A program made the position numbers and the translations under genes. The notes under the pieces are model-generated. The model had not been told where the DNA came from. It ran no database searches and saw nothing but the letters and a program-made list of their open reading frames with translations. Shown in pieces: positions 25,491-36,393 of a stretch of DNA of 64,000 bases. The DNA is taken from positions 24,429,924 through 24,493,923 of the forward strand of contig NC_091023.1 in the NCBI RefSeq assembly GCF_041296385.1, written 5' to 3'. Position 1 is the stretch's first letter. Each line of letters begins with the position of its first letter. This DNA is from Aphelocoma coerulescens. Taxonomy: Eukaryota; Chordata; Aves; Passeriformes; Corvidae.

Positions 25491-26480
25491 GTTTCTTTAA
25501 ACACCCAGTTGTTTTCTGCTGATAAAACAATATCAGGGGAGGTCTCTTCACATTTAGATGCCACAAATTCTTCAAAAGTAAAATGTGAAAAGTTCCTCCA
25601 GCTTCCAGAAAGATTTGGGGCTGGGGTGGTGAGAAGAAAGGAGCTGATGGATTTTTCTATAATAGAAGGGAAGCTCCTGGTAACATAAACCAGAAAGCTG
25701 ATTTGTTGTCTGTGAAGCAAAGAAAAAAATCATAATAAAAATCTGTATATTCACCTTCCTGTTAATTCATAGGTGTAGGAACCACAACACCAAAATAATA
25801 CCCCACTGGAGGGTTTGAAAAAGGAGAAAAATAATTAGGCTGAGTCTTGATAGAAGGAAAATATTCAAAAAATCCCAACTGATTGAGCTTTTCAAAATTA
25901 GATCAAAACAAGCAAGAAATGAAATGCCCTGCTTTTGATTTTTCACAGCTGTATCCCCCACTGAGCCACCTTTGCAGGGAAACGTCATCTGCATTTTATA
26001 TTCCAATTAATTAATAAAGTGCATTAATCTTTCCCTGATTATTTATTCACATTTTTATAAAAGAGTTTCCTTGTTCCATTTTGTAACTTGGAAGTGCAGA
26101 GGAATGGGGAGAATGTTGCTGGGCATTTCCAAAGGAGATGCAGGCACCTCTACTCCTCTCCAGACAGACCAACCTTCTGAAATTAAGATTAATAATCACG
26201 TGCACAATGAGAAAAATAATCGTTTTAAACTTGATTATTCATAAAAAATGGGCAAAGCCCTGCTTTTTTTTGTTTTCCTTAATGCTGCTTTCTCCCTTGA
26301 CAGAGACACGTTATAGAGTCCTACAAGGAACATGGATCTTATCTAATTCCATCATTAGAAAAAAAAAATCTTCACTGCCAGTTTTACATAAATTCTTGTC
26401 TGAAATCACCAATAGGAAATCACTTCTGCCAGGACCTTCAGCATTTTAAGGATCTCAAAAAGTAAACCTCTGGTGTTGAG
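25491..26480. other. Unannotated non-coding sequence
   Basis: AT-rich; no gene or repeat family recognised. An A run lies at 26360-26369. Confidence 0.4.
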
Positions 26481-26520
26481 AGATCTCACCAGGACAATCC
26501 AACAACTCTTCTGTAAAAAA
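26481..26520 (+). repeat. 40-bp dispersed repeat, copy 1
   Basis: Matches 27101-27140 with about 5 mismatches over 40 bases; both share AACAACTC.TCTGTAAAAAA. It directly abuts the CR1 fragment that follows. Confidence 0.7.
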
Positions 26521-26527
26521 ACCCGGA

Positions 26528-26700
26528 TTGATTTCTTCACAGCAAGGGGGGTCAGGCACTGGAAGGGGAGTTTTGGAGTGCCCATCCCTGCAGCTGTCCA
26601 AGGAATGACTGGGCTCTGGTCTGAACTGGTGTTTATCAAATGTTGGACTGGATGATCTTGGAGGTCTTTTCCAACCTCAATGATCCTGTGATTCTGTGAA
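26528..26700 (+). mobile_element. CR1 LINE, 3' fragment
   Basis: Contains GATTTCTTCACAGCAAGGGG, a GTGCCCATCCCTGCAGCTGT segment, TTGGACTGGATGATCTTGGA, TCTTTTCCAACCTCAATGAT and the terminal GATTCTGTGA. Belongs to the TTGGACTNGATGA 3'-end subfamily. 5'-truncated. Confidence 0.9.
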
Positions 26701-27100
26701 ATCCACTATAAATCCATTCAGCACCTGGAAACAGGCAGCTCTCAGGTCTGCAGCTGAACAAATAATTTATTCTAAATCCCTCCTCCTCTCTCCATATTAT
26801 CTGGAAACAGATGGGGAAGCCAACCAAACATTAAATGAGTAATTTCTGCCATGTCCTTAAAGCACCAACAAATTCCAGGTGAGAAACCACAAGTTTGAGG
26901 CAGCTTTGAGTGAGTTTCCTGATCAAACAGCTCAGGTCAGTTGTGATCAGAAGGATGTGGGATCCCCCTGGGAATACTCCCAGTCTAGAAAGATTTTTAT
27001 AAATGCACATTTATTCTATCAGCAGAAAATATTCACGCTTGCCTTCAAATGAAGCTTTTTTACAGCACTTTCCCAGATGAGTGATTAAAATAAAAAATAG
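26701..27100. other. Unannotated non-coding sequence
   Basis: No gene or repeat recognised. Confidence 0.4.
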
Positions 27101-27140
27101 AAATCTCACCACGACACGCCAACAACTCCTCTGTAAAAAA
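27101..27140 (+). repeat. 40-bp dispersed repeat, copy 2
   Basis: Second copy of the block at 26481-26520. It runs into an A run and then an (AT)n tract at 27143-27159. Confidence 0.7.
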
Positions 27141-27666
27141 AAATATATATATATATATTAAAAAAGGGCATCTGATTTCTGTCAGTTGTGAGCAGCTGAG
27201 GTGATTTGTCATCTGTAAAGCACGGTGATAAAACACCATGATCACACAGGTCTTCAAAAAACAACTTTCAAAGTGCTCTTCAGAGCGTGCTTTGATCAAA
27301 ATGTTTACAAAGCAGCAGCTTTACAAGAGGTTCCTGAGCATCAATCTTGATTAGGGTTATTTACCACCACAGCAGTAGCAGGGGATGCACCCATGGAGCT
27401 CCACATATTCAGTAGCTGAGCTTCTTGTCTTGCCCTCAAAATGAAAGTTCTCATTAAGCTCAGAAGACAAAAGACAATCTTCGAGGCTTCTACACTTATT
27501 CCTGAGGAAAGCCTGGAATTATAAATAGAGCCAGAAAAAAGGTTCCTGGAAAAGGGTGTGTAACTCTAATCTTAATGCAAAAATACAAGAAAAAGAATAT
27601 CAGGGCTAAGAATTCACAGAACATGATTTCACTTAACTATGGCTGATTGTGGCAGCAAAGCATGGA
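27141..27666. other. Unannotated sequence with a short (AT)n tract
   Basis: (AT)n at 27143-27159. Otherwise nothing recognised. Confidence 0.4.
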
Positions 27667-27900
27667 TGGAATCATTCAGGGAAACACCTTCAAGATCATC
27701 AAGTCCAAACTTCAACTGAATACCCCCAAACCCCCTAAATCATATCCCCAAAAGCCACATCTGCTCATTGTTTGAACACTTCCAGGAATGGTTTCAACAT
27801 TTCCACTTCCACCAGCCCATTCCAGTGCTTAACCACTCCTCCAGTGAAGAAATTCTTCCTAATATCCCACCTGAACCCCCCCTGGTGCGACTCGAGGCCA
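27667..27900 (-). mobile_element. CR1 LINE, 3' fragment
   Basis: Read on the minus strand. On + it shows the reverse-complement order: GAATCATTCAGGG, CAAGATCATCAAGTCCAAAC, an AACACTTCCAGGAATGGT segment, CCCATTCCAGTGCTTAACCA, AGAAATTCTTCCTAATATCC and CTGGTGCGACTCGAGGCC. About 230 bp of the 3' UTR region remain. Confidence 0.9.
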
Positions 27901-29723
27901 AAATGTTGGTCTGATTTATGCTCACAACTCTTCACAGCCCTGATTCCAAACAGTGCAGAAGAATTCCAGGCCAGAAATAACCCCGACCGACCAACCAAAA
28001 ATAGAAGCTTCCCCAAAAGCCCCAGCCAGTTTAATTTAACAAAGATTCAGCTGGGAGACACGAAAATATGCACAGCAGAGCACATCAAGAGGCTGGGAGG
28101 AAACAACCAGGAGCACAAACAATGAGTCAGAAGGAGAGACTTGATCCCAAAACCCGTCCTGTTCTCCCGAGGAGGCGCCAGCAAGGAGCAACCCAAGATC
28201 TCCAAATCTCTCCAAGGCGATTGAGCTGAGGGTGATCCTTTCCTGACTCCAGAACCATTCATGTCACCAGCATTCTGGAATTCAACTCCTGAAGTGCCAA
28301 GACAACGCCAACAGAAGTTTGTTCCACACAAACACATCGGGCAGGAAACACAGCCCCAGAGTAACCCAGCTCACACATCCCTTCTCCGAACTCACGAGGT
28401 AATCCAGGCTTTCTTCTCCCCTCTCACTGACCAGTCCATTTTAGCAAAGTTTCACCTACGTAAAATAAGGGCAGAAAGGGTTTATTTAAAACACTCCACA
28501 CCCACTCCCTACTTCAGGTTGTGTTTTATGGACTTGGATGATTTTGGTAGCAGAACACCAAGATAAAAGCCCATCATTCAGTTCTCTCTTTACTCTCTCT
28601 GCTTGCTGACTACAAATCTCTCTCCTCCTTTATGCCCTCACTGCTGGCTGCTGTTGACAGCCTTCTCTCCTCAGCTCCTGCTGATTTAATACAGCTGCAG
28701 CCTCTCTCCCTCCATCCCTCCTGAAATCTCTTCCTGCTTCTTAACAACCCCAAACTTTCCTTTCTACTTCCACTGGTTATTCAATTCTACTTGCAGCACG
28801 TTTGGGGTACTCAGTGTGGTAAATAGCACACAAACTGTGCCACACCACGAGGAGAAGAGCTTTGTGAGCCCCTGAGATGAAGCCAATAAAAGAGGAGTAA
28901 TTTTATCTGTGAGTAGTATGAATTAACAAAAGGAAATGATGTCTGCATTCCCCAGACTGGACTGAGAGGATCTGCTCTCTGATAAAGAAATACAGAAATT
29001 AAACTACAAATAATAATACTTCTGGCAGTTCAGATTTGATTAGCTGGAGTAAGTTAGGTCTTAACAGGTTACAGATTTTACTATGTTGCTTTGTTTTAAT
29101 TCCATTTCTCAGTACATAACACACCACCCAGAGATTATTAGGGGATAAAAAACCCCACAGTGCCCCAAAACCACCTCATTCCCAAGGTCATCACTGGCTC
29201 CCACCTGTGCCACATTCCTTTAGGCTGCTGGACTGTATTTCTGAGGTGGAAAGCAAAGCTGAGTTACTGAGGAGACAGAAGCAACTTCCCAGCCAGGAGT
29301 CCTTCTGTCACATCACCTGAGCAGCTGGGTAACTTCGAAAGCAGCAGCAGGAAAAAAAGGGAAAGAGCCCAAGTGATGCAGGATGGGAACATTTCCAGCT
29401 ACCTGGTCACTCCTGCCGCCCCACAAACTTCAGTGTCTGCCTCGGTGCAACACCTGAGGAGAGATCCAGAGATTCCAGGCAGGAAAGGCACCAAAATCGT
29501 ACCAATGGTCACAAACAGCAGCAGGGGTGAGCATCCACATTTCAGACACACTGGAGTGAAAATAAACCTGCCAGGGCAAACACAGGCTGGCCAGTTCAGC
29601 CATCCAGCTTTTCCAAATGCTTCAAAACTGAAAAGCTTTCACTTTTATTCCAAGTTTCTTTTCCAAAAATATTCCATAATATCACACATTTCACCTATTT
29701 TATTGGGATGCTGTGGGATGGCC
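27901..29723. other. Unannotated sequence with a pyrimidine-rich patch
   Basis: A C/T-rich stretch lies at about 28572-28745. Frames of 101 aa (28261-28566 +) and 127 aa (29373-29756 +, running into a CR1 tail) have no recognisable domain. Confidence 0.4.
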
Positions 29724-29775
29724 CTGCTGGAGCCACTGGGGTCCCTTCCAACCTGACCCACTCTGGGATCCTGTC
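29724..29775 (+). mobile_element. CR1 LINE, short 3' tail
   Basis: About 50 bp: CACTGGGGTCCCTTCCAACC, then CACTCTGGGATCCTGTC. The GTCCCTTCCAACC core is diagnostic, but the fragment is short. Confidence 0.7.
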
Positions 29776-31418
29776 ATTCCAGATCCTTGAGAATCCAGTG
29801 GCAACCATGGGTTTTTTTGCCCTCAGAGCACCCTGATATATGGAACTCGACATTTTTGTGTTTCTCTACGTTCACTATTTGGTCATAAAAGTGTCAAAGA
29901 CAGCAAGAAAAATTATCTGCACCTGCTCAATCCTATTTTATAAAAAAAAAAAAAAAAATCAGAGAAAAAGAACTTCTTACGAAGTCACACAGACATAAAA
30001 AGTTGCAGTTCTTCTGTGAATAAAGACAAGTTCAGTGGAGCAAAGTGAGCTGTAAAGTTTGACTCACAAAATCTTTCCAGAGTTTGAATTTCTGCTGCAT
30101 GCAGGACTAAGCTGCACTTCAAGAAGCTGGAAAATTTTAGGCATCAGGATTTGCTTTTGTCTACCTGGTACTTTTCCAGCAAGCAATGAACTTTTCTTGT
30201 GTAAACCAAGTTCACAAAGGCAAGACCAGGCTTGGAAAAAGTCTATTCGTGGCTTTGCATCAATAATCCACCATTTTTCTGGTTTAACTTCATGACCTTT
30301 TTCTCCCAAGTCAGAAGAGGCTGCCAGAAAGCAACCTGGCCTTATAATGAAGGCATTATGATTTAAACTGATTCCAAAGATTTTAAATCATTGTCATGAT
30401 ACCACATCACCACTTGGAGAAGTGTCCCTGCTGCTCCCAGTCACACTGCTCAGAAATTACACATTTGCATCTGTGAGGTCAAAAAACCCCCTCCAGTTTA
30501 TATGGGGAAAAAACACACAAACATTTTTCCCTCTTCACTACACAGCAAAAACCAGCTTCAAATATCTCAAGAAGATGAATTATGCTTCCAACAATTTAAC
30601 TTTCTATATTTAACCATTTTCAGGGAAAACAGAAAGGGATTTTAAATATAACAACAACTAAAAATTGTTTTTCTAACTGTAGGATTTGTGGGTTGCAGGT
30701 TGTGCTTTCTCACACGTCAGAGCCCCCGGGGTGAACTTCCTGCACTGCTGCAGAACTCAAGAAATGCAGCTCCAGCGAGGTGAAACTTCTCTGCAGAGGT
30801 GGATAAAACCAGTGCAGACTCTAGAGGGAGTTCTAACTTTGCCATATTTTTCCCCTCACAGGATTTTTATCACTACTTCAGAACAAAACAAACAAATAAC
30901 AGAAAAAGGCCAACTTTCTTCTGGGTATCTGCTTCTTCCCTGCCCTCTGCTCCTGGGCAGAGTGGGAGCTGCCTGGCATCAAGATCTGCCTTCTGCTGAT
31001 ACACAGATTCCAGGTTCCTTTCTTACTTAATCATGATGGAGAGGAAATCTGAATTTTCAGCTGTTCTTGGTGACTCTGGTGCTCCTTCACCTTGAACATT
31101 CCACCAGGCCACGCAGCCTCTGGGAGACGTGTGGTATTTACTGAGGACGAACCCCATCAGAGAGCAGGCTGTTAAATATCGAAGAAAACAAAGGCTTTGT
31201 AAAGATATTCTCACCACCAGCAGTTATCTCCTCTCTAAGGCAGCAAAGCAAATTCCCAGTGTGGCTTTGTGTGCACTGAGACGTTCCCAGCACTGGAATA
31301 CTGGGGAACAGGGATAGCCAGCGAGTCTGCCACGCTCCCAGGAACCCCTGAACTCGAGTTTAGCCTTGCCAGGTCCCTCAAAGGAAGGGGACTTGCCTGC
31401 AATTATGCACTTGGCAAC
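29776..31418. other. Unannotated sequence with a poly(A) run
   Basis: Contains a 17-base A run at about 29942-29958 without a nearby AATAAA. The 114-aa frame at 30686-31030 has no domain that I recognise. Confidence 0.4.
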
Positions 31419-32330
31419 AATCAGAGGATCCCAGAGTGGATAAGGCTGGAAAGGATCCCAGTGGGGCATCTGCTCCAGGATGCCATCCCAGGATTGGGTC
31501 CAGATGGGTCTGGAATATCCCCAGGGAGGAGACTCCGGAGCTTCTCCAGGATCTATCCCAGTGCTCACAGCAAAGATCTGCCTCCTGTGCAGGGGAATTG
31601 CTGGGCTCAGGCCCTGCCCGGTGCTCTGGTGCCATTGCTGGGCCCCGGAGCAGAGCCCGGGCCCTGCCCTGAGCCCTCCCTGCAGCCAGGGACACCCAGG
31701 GCTGAGGGCCCCTCTCAGCTGGGGCTCCTCTCGAGGCTGAGCAGCCCCGGCTCCCTCAGCCTGTGCTGGGCACGGAGATGCTCCAGGCCCTCCATCACTT
31801 TTGCAGCCTCTCCAGGAGCTCCCTGTCCCTGCTGTGCTGAGGAGCCCAGAGCTGGACACAGCACCCCAGATGTGCTGCATTCCAGATGTTCCTCCAGGGC
31901 TGGGCAGAGGAGCAGGGTCACTCCGGATGCGCTTCCCAGGGTGAGCAGAAGGCACAGGATCACTCCAGATGTGCCTCCAGGGCTGGGCAGAGGGACAGGA
32001 TCACTCCAGATGTGCCTCCAGGGCTGGGCAGAGGAGCAGGGTCACTCCAGATGTGCCTCCAGGGCTGGGCAGAGGAGCAGGGTCATTCCAGATGTGCCTC
32101 CAGGGCTGAGCAGAAGGGCAGGATCATTCCAGATGTGCCTCCAGGGTGGGCAGAGGGACAGGATCACTCCAGATGTGCCTCCAGGGCTGAGCAGAAGGGC
32201 AGGATCATTCCAGATGTGCCTCCCAGGGTGAGCAGAGGGGAAGGATCCCTCCCTAACCTGCTGGGAATGCTCTTCCCAACTCATCCCAGGATCCCACTGC
32301 CTTCAGGCCCCCAGGGAACACTGCTGGCTC
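31419..32330 (-). mobile_element. CR1 LINE, long fragment with internal tandem expansion
   Basis: Minus-strand CR1 of about 900 bp. On + it starts with TCAGAGGATCCCAGAGTGGA and continues through TCCCAGTGGGGCATCTG, GGAATATCCCCAGGGAGGAG, GGCTGAGCAGCCCCGGCTCC, AGGAGCCCAGAGCTGGACAC and then a block repeated every 41 bp. After the block the element resumes in register with CTAACCTGCTGGGAATGCTC and CCCAGGATCCCACTGCCTTC. The repeat unit therefore arose inside the CR1 rather than as an insertion. Open frames of 320, 243 and 153 aa over it are artefacts. Confidence 0.88.
31881..32230. repeat. 41-bp minisatellite inside CR1
   Basis: The GATGTGCCTCCAGGG landmark recurs at 31885, 31926, 31968, 32009, 32050, 32091, 32132, 32172 and 32213. 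Spacing is 41 bp except for one 42-bp and one 40-bp step. Two main unit types alternate: GCTGGGCAGAGGAGCAGGGT and GCTGAGCAGAAGGGCAGGAT. The flanking CR1 contains one such unit in the normal element, so this is a roughly 8-9-fold tandem amplification of it. Confidence 0.93.
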
Positions 32331-34130
32331 CAATTCCCCCCAGCTGAAGGAAGAGCAGCCCAGAATGCAGCTGTGGCCCCCACACTGGAGAAAGCACTTT
32401 GAAATAAAAGTACTTTCTCTGCAACTCTGCTTGAACTTCAAGAGCTCACAAATACAGCTTGATATCTTGTTGGATATCAAGAAGCCAGAAAAAAAGACAA
32501 AGAACATGATATAAATTCCCATTATTTCTTTATATTGAGGGTGAGTTTAGGCAATCTAAAACTGCAGAATTCTTCTGCTTTAAGGCACAGCATCATGGCA
32601 GCTCATCTGAGCTGAAGAAATTCATAACTGGTAACCCTTTATTACTGTGTAGTCCTGTTAATCTAACATCTCTTTTCACTTCTGTTATTAATTAGTGTCT
32701 CCAAAGCAGATTAAAACTCTCCTCTTCCAGTAAAGATGACAATTTACAGTGAGGGAAAAACAGCGAAACCCACAAACACAGTCCTCAGGGAAGTTTTCTA
32801 CCTGTCAAAATATTCTTTAATACACAAAAAAGATATTTGCATGTAATTTTTTCTCAGAGGATAATGTGGCAAGTTGCATGGACATAAACTTGCTGTAGAA
32901 AAACTCTTGACAGAATTCAATTTATGGATTTTAGGAGTGATCTTCCTTATGTTACCAGGGAAGAAAGAACACTTAAGACAGGTGTCTACCTGTCAGCCTT
33001 TATCTCTCACTTCTGCAGGGTTTTGTGTTGCCACAGTATCACCAGAATCTGCAAAAAAAATCATCTATACCATCTCTGAACCACAGCTGCCCCCTGCCCA
33101 CTCCGTGGTTTCACTTCAAGGAGTAAAACCAGTCAAAACTTAGTCACTGGAGCAGTGAGGAGGGGGGAAAAGAAGCGAACTGCATTTAAAGTGATTTCTG
33201 AAGGAGTGAAACAAAGTGTGCTGAGACAGATACTCCTCATTTTTCAAGTGCTCTTTCATCCTGTTTCCCAAACTTGACTCTACTTCAAGTCAGTGCTGCA
33301 AGAAGGAGCTCAGCTGAACTTGGGAGAGATTTCCAGGCATCAGAACCCTCTGCTGTCAGCACTCGCTGCTGAACCCACTCGCTGCTCAAGGCTTTCCCAG
33401 TCCTCTGTTCTACTGTGTGGATAATCAGAAGAAGACCTGCAATCCAACTTTCAGAAGCATTTCGGGGGTGATTTTCCCCCAAATATGACAGCACAGAAGT
33501 CTGGAGGAGGAACTCCAGCCCTCCCATCTTTTTGCTCTTTCCCTGTTTTCAAACCCTCTCCTCGGCATGCAGAAATTAAAGCCTTTGTACCAAGTGCATT
33601 TCTTTCTCCTCAATATTGATTTAAAACCATTTTTTCCATAACAGGCTCTGAATAGCAGGGGGAGAAATACAAACCACATTTTCCTCCTGTCCAAAAGAAG
33701 CAGTGGGATAATGGAGTGGCTGAAAAGGTGTTTTCCCTAAAGGCTGCTGCTCTCGGACGACACTCACGCTCCAGCCATGAAGGAAATTGCCTGTTGGTGT
33801 AAATATGCCAAATGGAGACTGAGACACTCCACAGCTGGCCACAAGCTGAAATATTCCTTCCTAACTCTGCATCACAGGCTTTTTTATTGCTGCTGGCACG
33901 GCCTGTGACAGTGGGGAAGAGTTTTCAGGGCACTGCAAAGCTGAGGATCAGTGGGATGTTGTTTGAGCACAGGGATGTTGGCCTGAGCAAGGGTCACAGG
34001 GCTGGCAGGGGCAGGAGGAACAGCAAACAGGCCTTTGCTATCAGTAATTCCAACCAGCAGTGAAACAGTAAAACCAATATACAAAAGGTATTAGGGCTTC
34101 ATTTTTTGAGAGTTACTGGGCATTGGTGAG
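32331..34130. other. Unannotated non-coding sequence
   Basis: No gene, SINE or LTR recognised. Only short chance frames. Confidence 0.4.
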
Positions 34131-34502
34131 GCATCTCCAGTGCTGTGTCCAGTTCTGGGCACATCACTGCAAGAAGGACATTGAGGGGCTGGAGCCCCAG
34201 GAGCGGCTGAGGGAGCTGGGAAAGGGGCTCAGGCTGGAGCAAAGGAGGCTCAGGGGGGACCTTGTGGCTCTGCACAAGTCCCTGACAGGAGGGGGCAGCC
34301 GGGGGGGTCGGGCTCTGCTCCCAGGGAACAGGGACAGGAGAGAGGGAACGGCCTCAGGCTGGGCCAGGGGAGGGGCAGGGTGGGCACCAGCAGGAATTTC
34401 TTCATGGAAAGGATTGCTAAACATTGGAACAGACTGTCCAGGGAGGTTTGGAGTCTCCATCCCTGGAGGTGTCCAAGGAATGTCTGGATGTGGCGAGTCT
34501 GC
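34131..34502 (+). mobile_element. CR1 LINE, young-looking fragment
   Basis: Runs from CATTGGTGAGGCATCTCCAG and GTGTCCAGTTCTGGGCAC through GGGGGACCTTGTGGCTCTGC, GCAGCCGGGGGGGTCGG, GGCCTCAGGCTGGGCCAGGG, AATTTCTTCATGGAAAGG and GTCCAAGGAATGTCTGGATG. It stops abruptly at 34502, before the normal 3' end, where unrelated sequence begins. Nearly identical over about 190 bp to the inverted copy at 45.8-46.0 kb, so recently active. The missing 3' end suggests a later deletion or insertion at that point. Confidence 0.9.
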
Positions 34503-35439
34503 CAGAGAGTGTATAACAGAACCCAAAGTTTTAAACCAAGATCAGACTAATGCCTGGATTCGGGGGCTTGTTCAGAGTCGGATTTTTTAATTCATTACAT
34601 CTACAACACATGGGGGTACAGCAGGTCCCCTTTTCTCCCTCTGAAGAGGGTCACCACTGCAGCCAGCCTCAAACCTCCACTGCCCTCTGGTACCAACCCA
34701 GCTCCCCACTGTCCACAACTGCACCAGAACATTCTGATCTCTCACAGTGCTGAGGAAAAAGTGAGGTTTAATTTCCTGTTGATTTTTACAATCATTTCGA
34801 AGCAAATGATACTTGCACTTAAATTATTTTACAGTCATAAGCCAGTGCATTTCAGTGACCACTGATGCATTTTGTGTATTCGATGACTTGTTATGAGACA
34901 CTGATGGCTGTTTAATATGTCCTAAAAATAACCTTGAGACAACAGGAGCTCAAAGCATTCTGCAATTATATTCCTCAGTAGGAAGCAAGTTCCACAGCTG
35001 ACATATGGAAAGACCAAACCGTTCTTCCATTCAAAATAAACAAAAATATTCCTATTCTTTCAACTGGCAACTATTGAATATTTCACCTGCTTCACTGTAA
35101 AGCACTCAGTGAGTTTCTAAAGAGCATTTTGTAACTCCCTCCTCACTTTTAAAAGCACTCAGGAGAGGGAGAAAATCACAGAACCACAGAAGTGAGGCCA
35201 CAATAAGAAAAACCTCAGCATCCTAAAGACACCTTCTAATCACCTCACAATTACTACCCAGCATCGTTAAAATGGGACAAATAATTCATCCTGCCAACAG
35301 ATGGGACCACGACGTGCTTCATCACCACCTCCCAGCCCCAACCTTCCTGAAACCCCCTCAGTTAAATCCTCCAAAGGATTTCAGCTCACAGTGACCCTTT
35401 CAAGATGGGCTGAACCTCTCCTCTAAAACCCACCTGGCT
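34503..35439. other. Unannotated sequence abutting a broken CR1
   Basis: The sequence that replaces the CR1 3' end (starting CGAGTCTGCCAGAGAGTG) was not recognised. It could be part of another inserted element, but no terminal motifs were found. Confidence 0.35.
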
Positions 35440-36354
35440 GCCTTGTCATGCAGATCTACCGAGCTGGTGCTGCAAAGGTTTCAGGAATAAATGGAGACTT
35501 GTGGCTCAAGCAGAATAAAGGACAAACCTCGACAGCTCAGGGGAGAAACACCCACACTTGCATATGCTCGGACAGCCACAAATCAGCGAGATTGCCTCGA
35601 GCTTCTCTTCCGAGATCGTACTCAAATTCATAGGTTGTCCCTTCCAGAAGAGCAGGAAAAAAATTCTAAGCCCAGGAAAGGAGCTGTAGAAGCGCAGCGG
35701 ATTTACAGAGGCAGCAGGAGCTGTCAGTGCAAAAGTCATCAGCTTACTCATTAGTCTGCCTCCACACAGGAGAAATAAAGAAAAAATAAAGAAACAGCAA
35801 AATCCAGCCCCTGTGACAACATTTTAACAGCAGTGGTTAAGATTAAAAGTAACCTCCAGACGCTCCCAGCCTCTAAAATACACACTTTTATTCCTAAGGT
35901 GTCCTTTCATCCTATTTCCCGTGCTTTGCTGTTGTTCAAATCAGCATTGCAAAGGACACCTCTGCGGAACTTAAGAGGATTTGGGGGACATCAGAAATAC
36001 CCTGCACATCCTCTTTAGGCTGCTAAACCCGCTCCAAGTGCAGGGGATTTCTTCCCTGCTTTTCTGCTGCGTTCTGTGGAAAAGCCGAGGTGATGGGTCA
36101 GGCGCACCTGAGTCGGTCAATGAGCTGGTAAGCGCGGCTTAAACCGCCCTCAGTAGCAGAGATCCCAACGCCCTGGTAAAGCTGGAAATCCCCAGGGAAT
36201 TGCTAAAAAAAACCCCAAAGTCTAAGCAGGTCATTTTCTGAGTGTCAAAGAGTCTGGGGGGCGACGCCCAAGGGTCTGGAAAGCTGCGTTTTAAAAGAGC
36301 CAAATAAGAGAGAAATGGGGAGCTCAAAGCGTTTTTCAAAGGACAGGAGCAACT
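35440..36354. other. CpG-enriched flank of a CpG island
   Basis: Local CpG frequency is higher than in the surrounding DNA, for instance about seven CpGs in 36065-36155 and several at 35540-35625. A donor-like CTG|GTAAGC occurs at 36128. No coding frame recognised. Confidence 0.3.
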
Positions 36355-36393
36355 CCGAAAGGTCCCTTCCAGCCTCAGATATTCCATGATTTC
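36355..36393 (+). mobile_element. CR1 LINE, short 3' tail
   Basis: About 40 bp: GGTCCCTTCCAGCCTCAGAT, then ATTCCATGATT, a typical CR1 terminal stretch. Confidence 0.6.

Noticed and set aside
31224..32347. Open frames of 320, 243 and 153 aa
   Set aside because: They overlie a GC-rich minus-strand CR1 and its 41-bp repeat, on both strands at once. The CR1 segment is 3' non-coding sequence, not its ORF2.
35170..35260. Minus CR1 start (AATCACAGAACCACAGAA)
   Set aside because: After the first 20 bases the sequence does not follow CR1 order, so I could not support a fragment.
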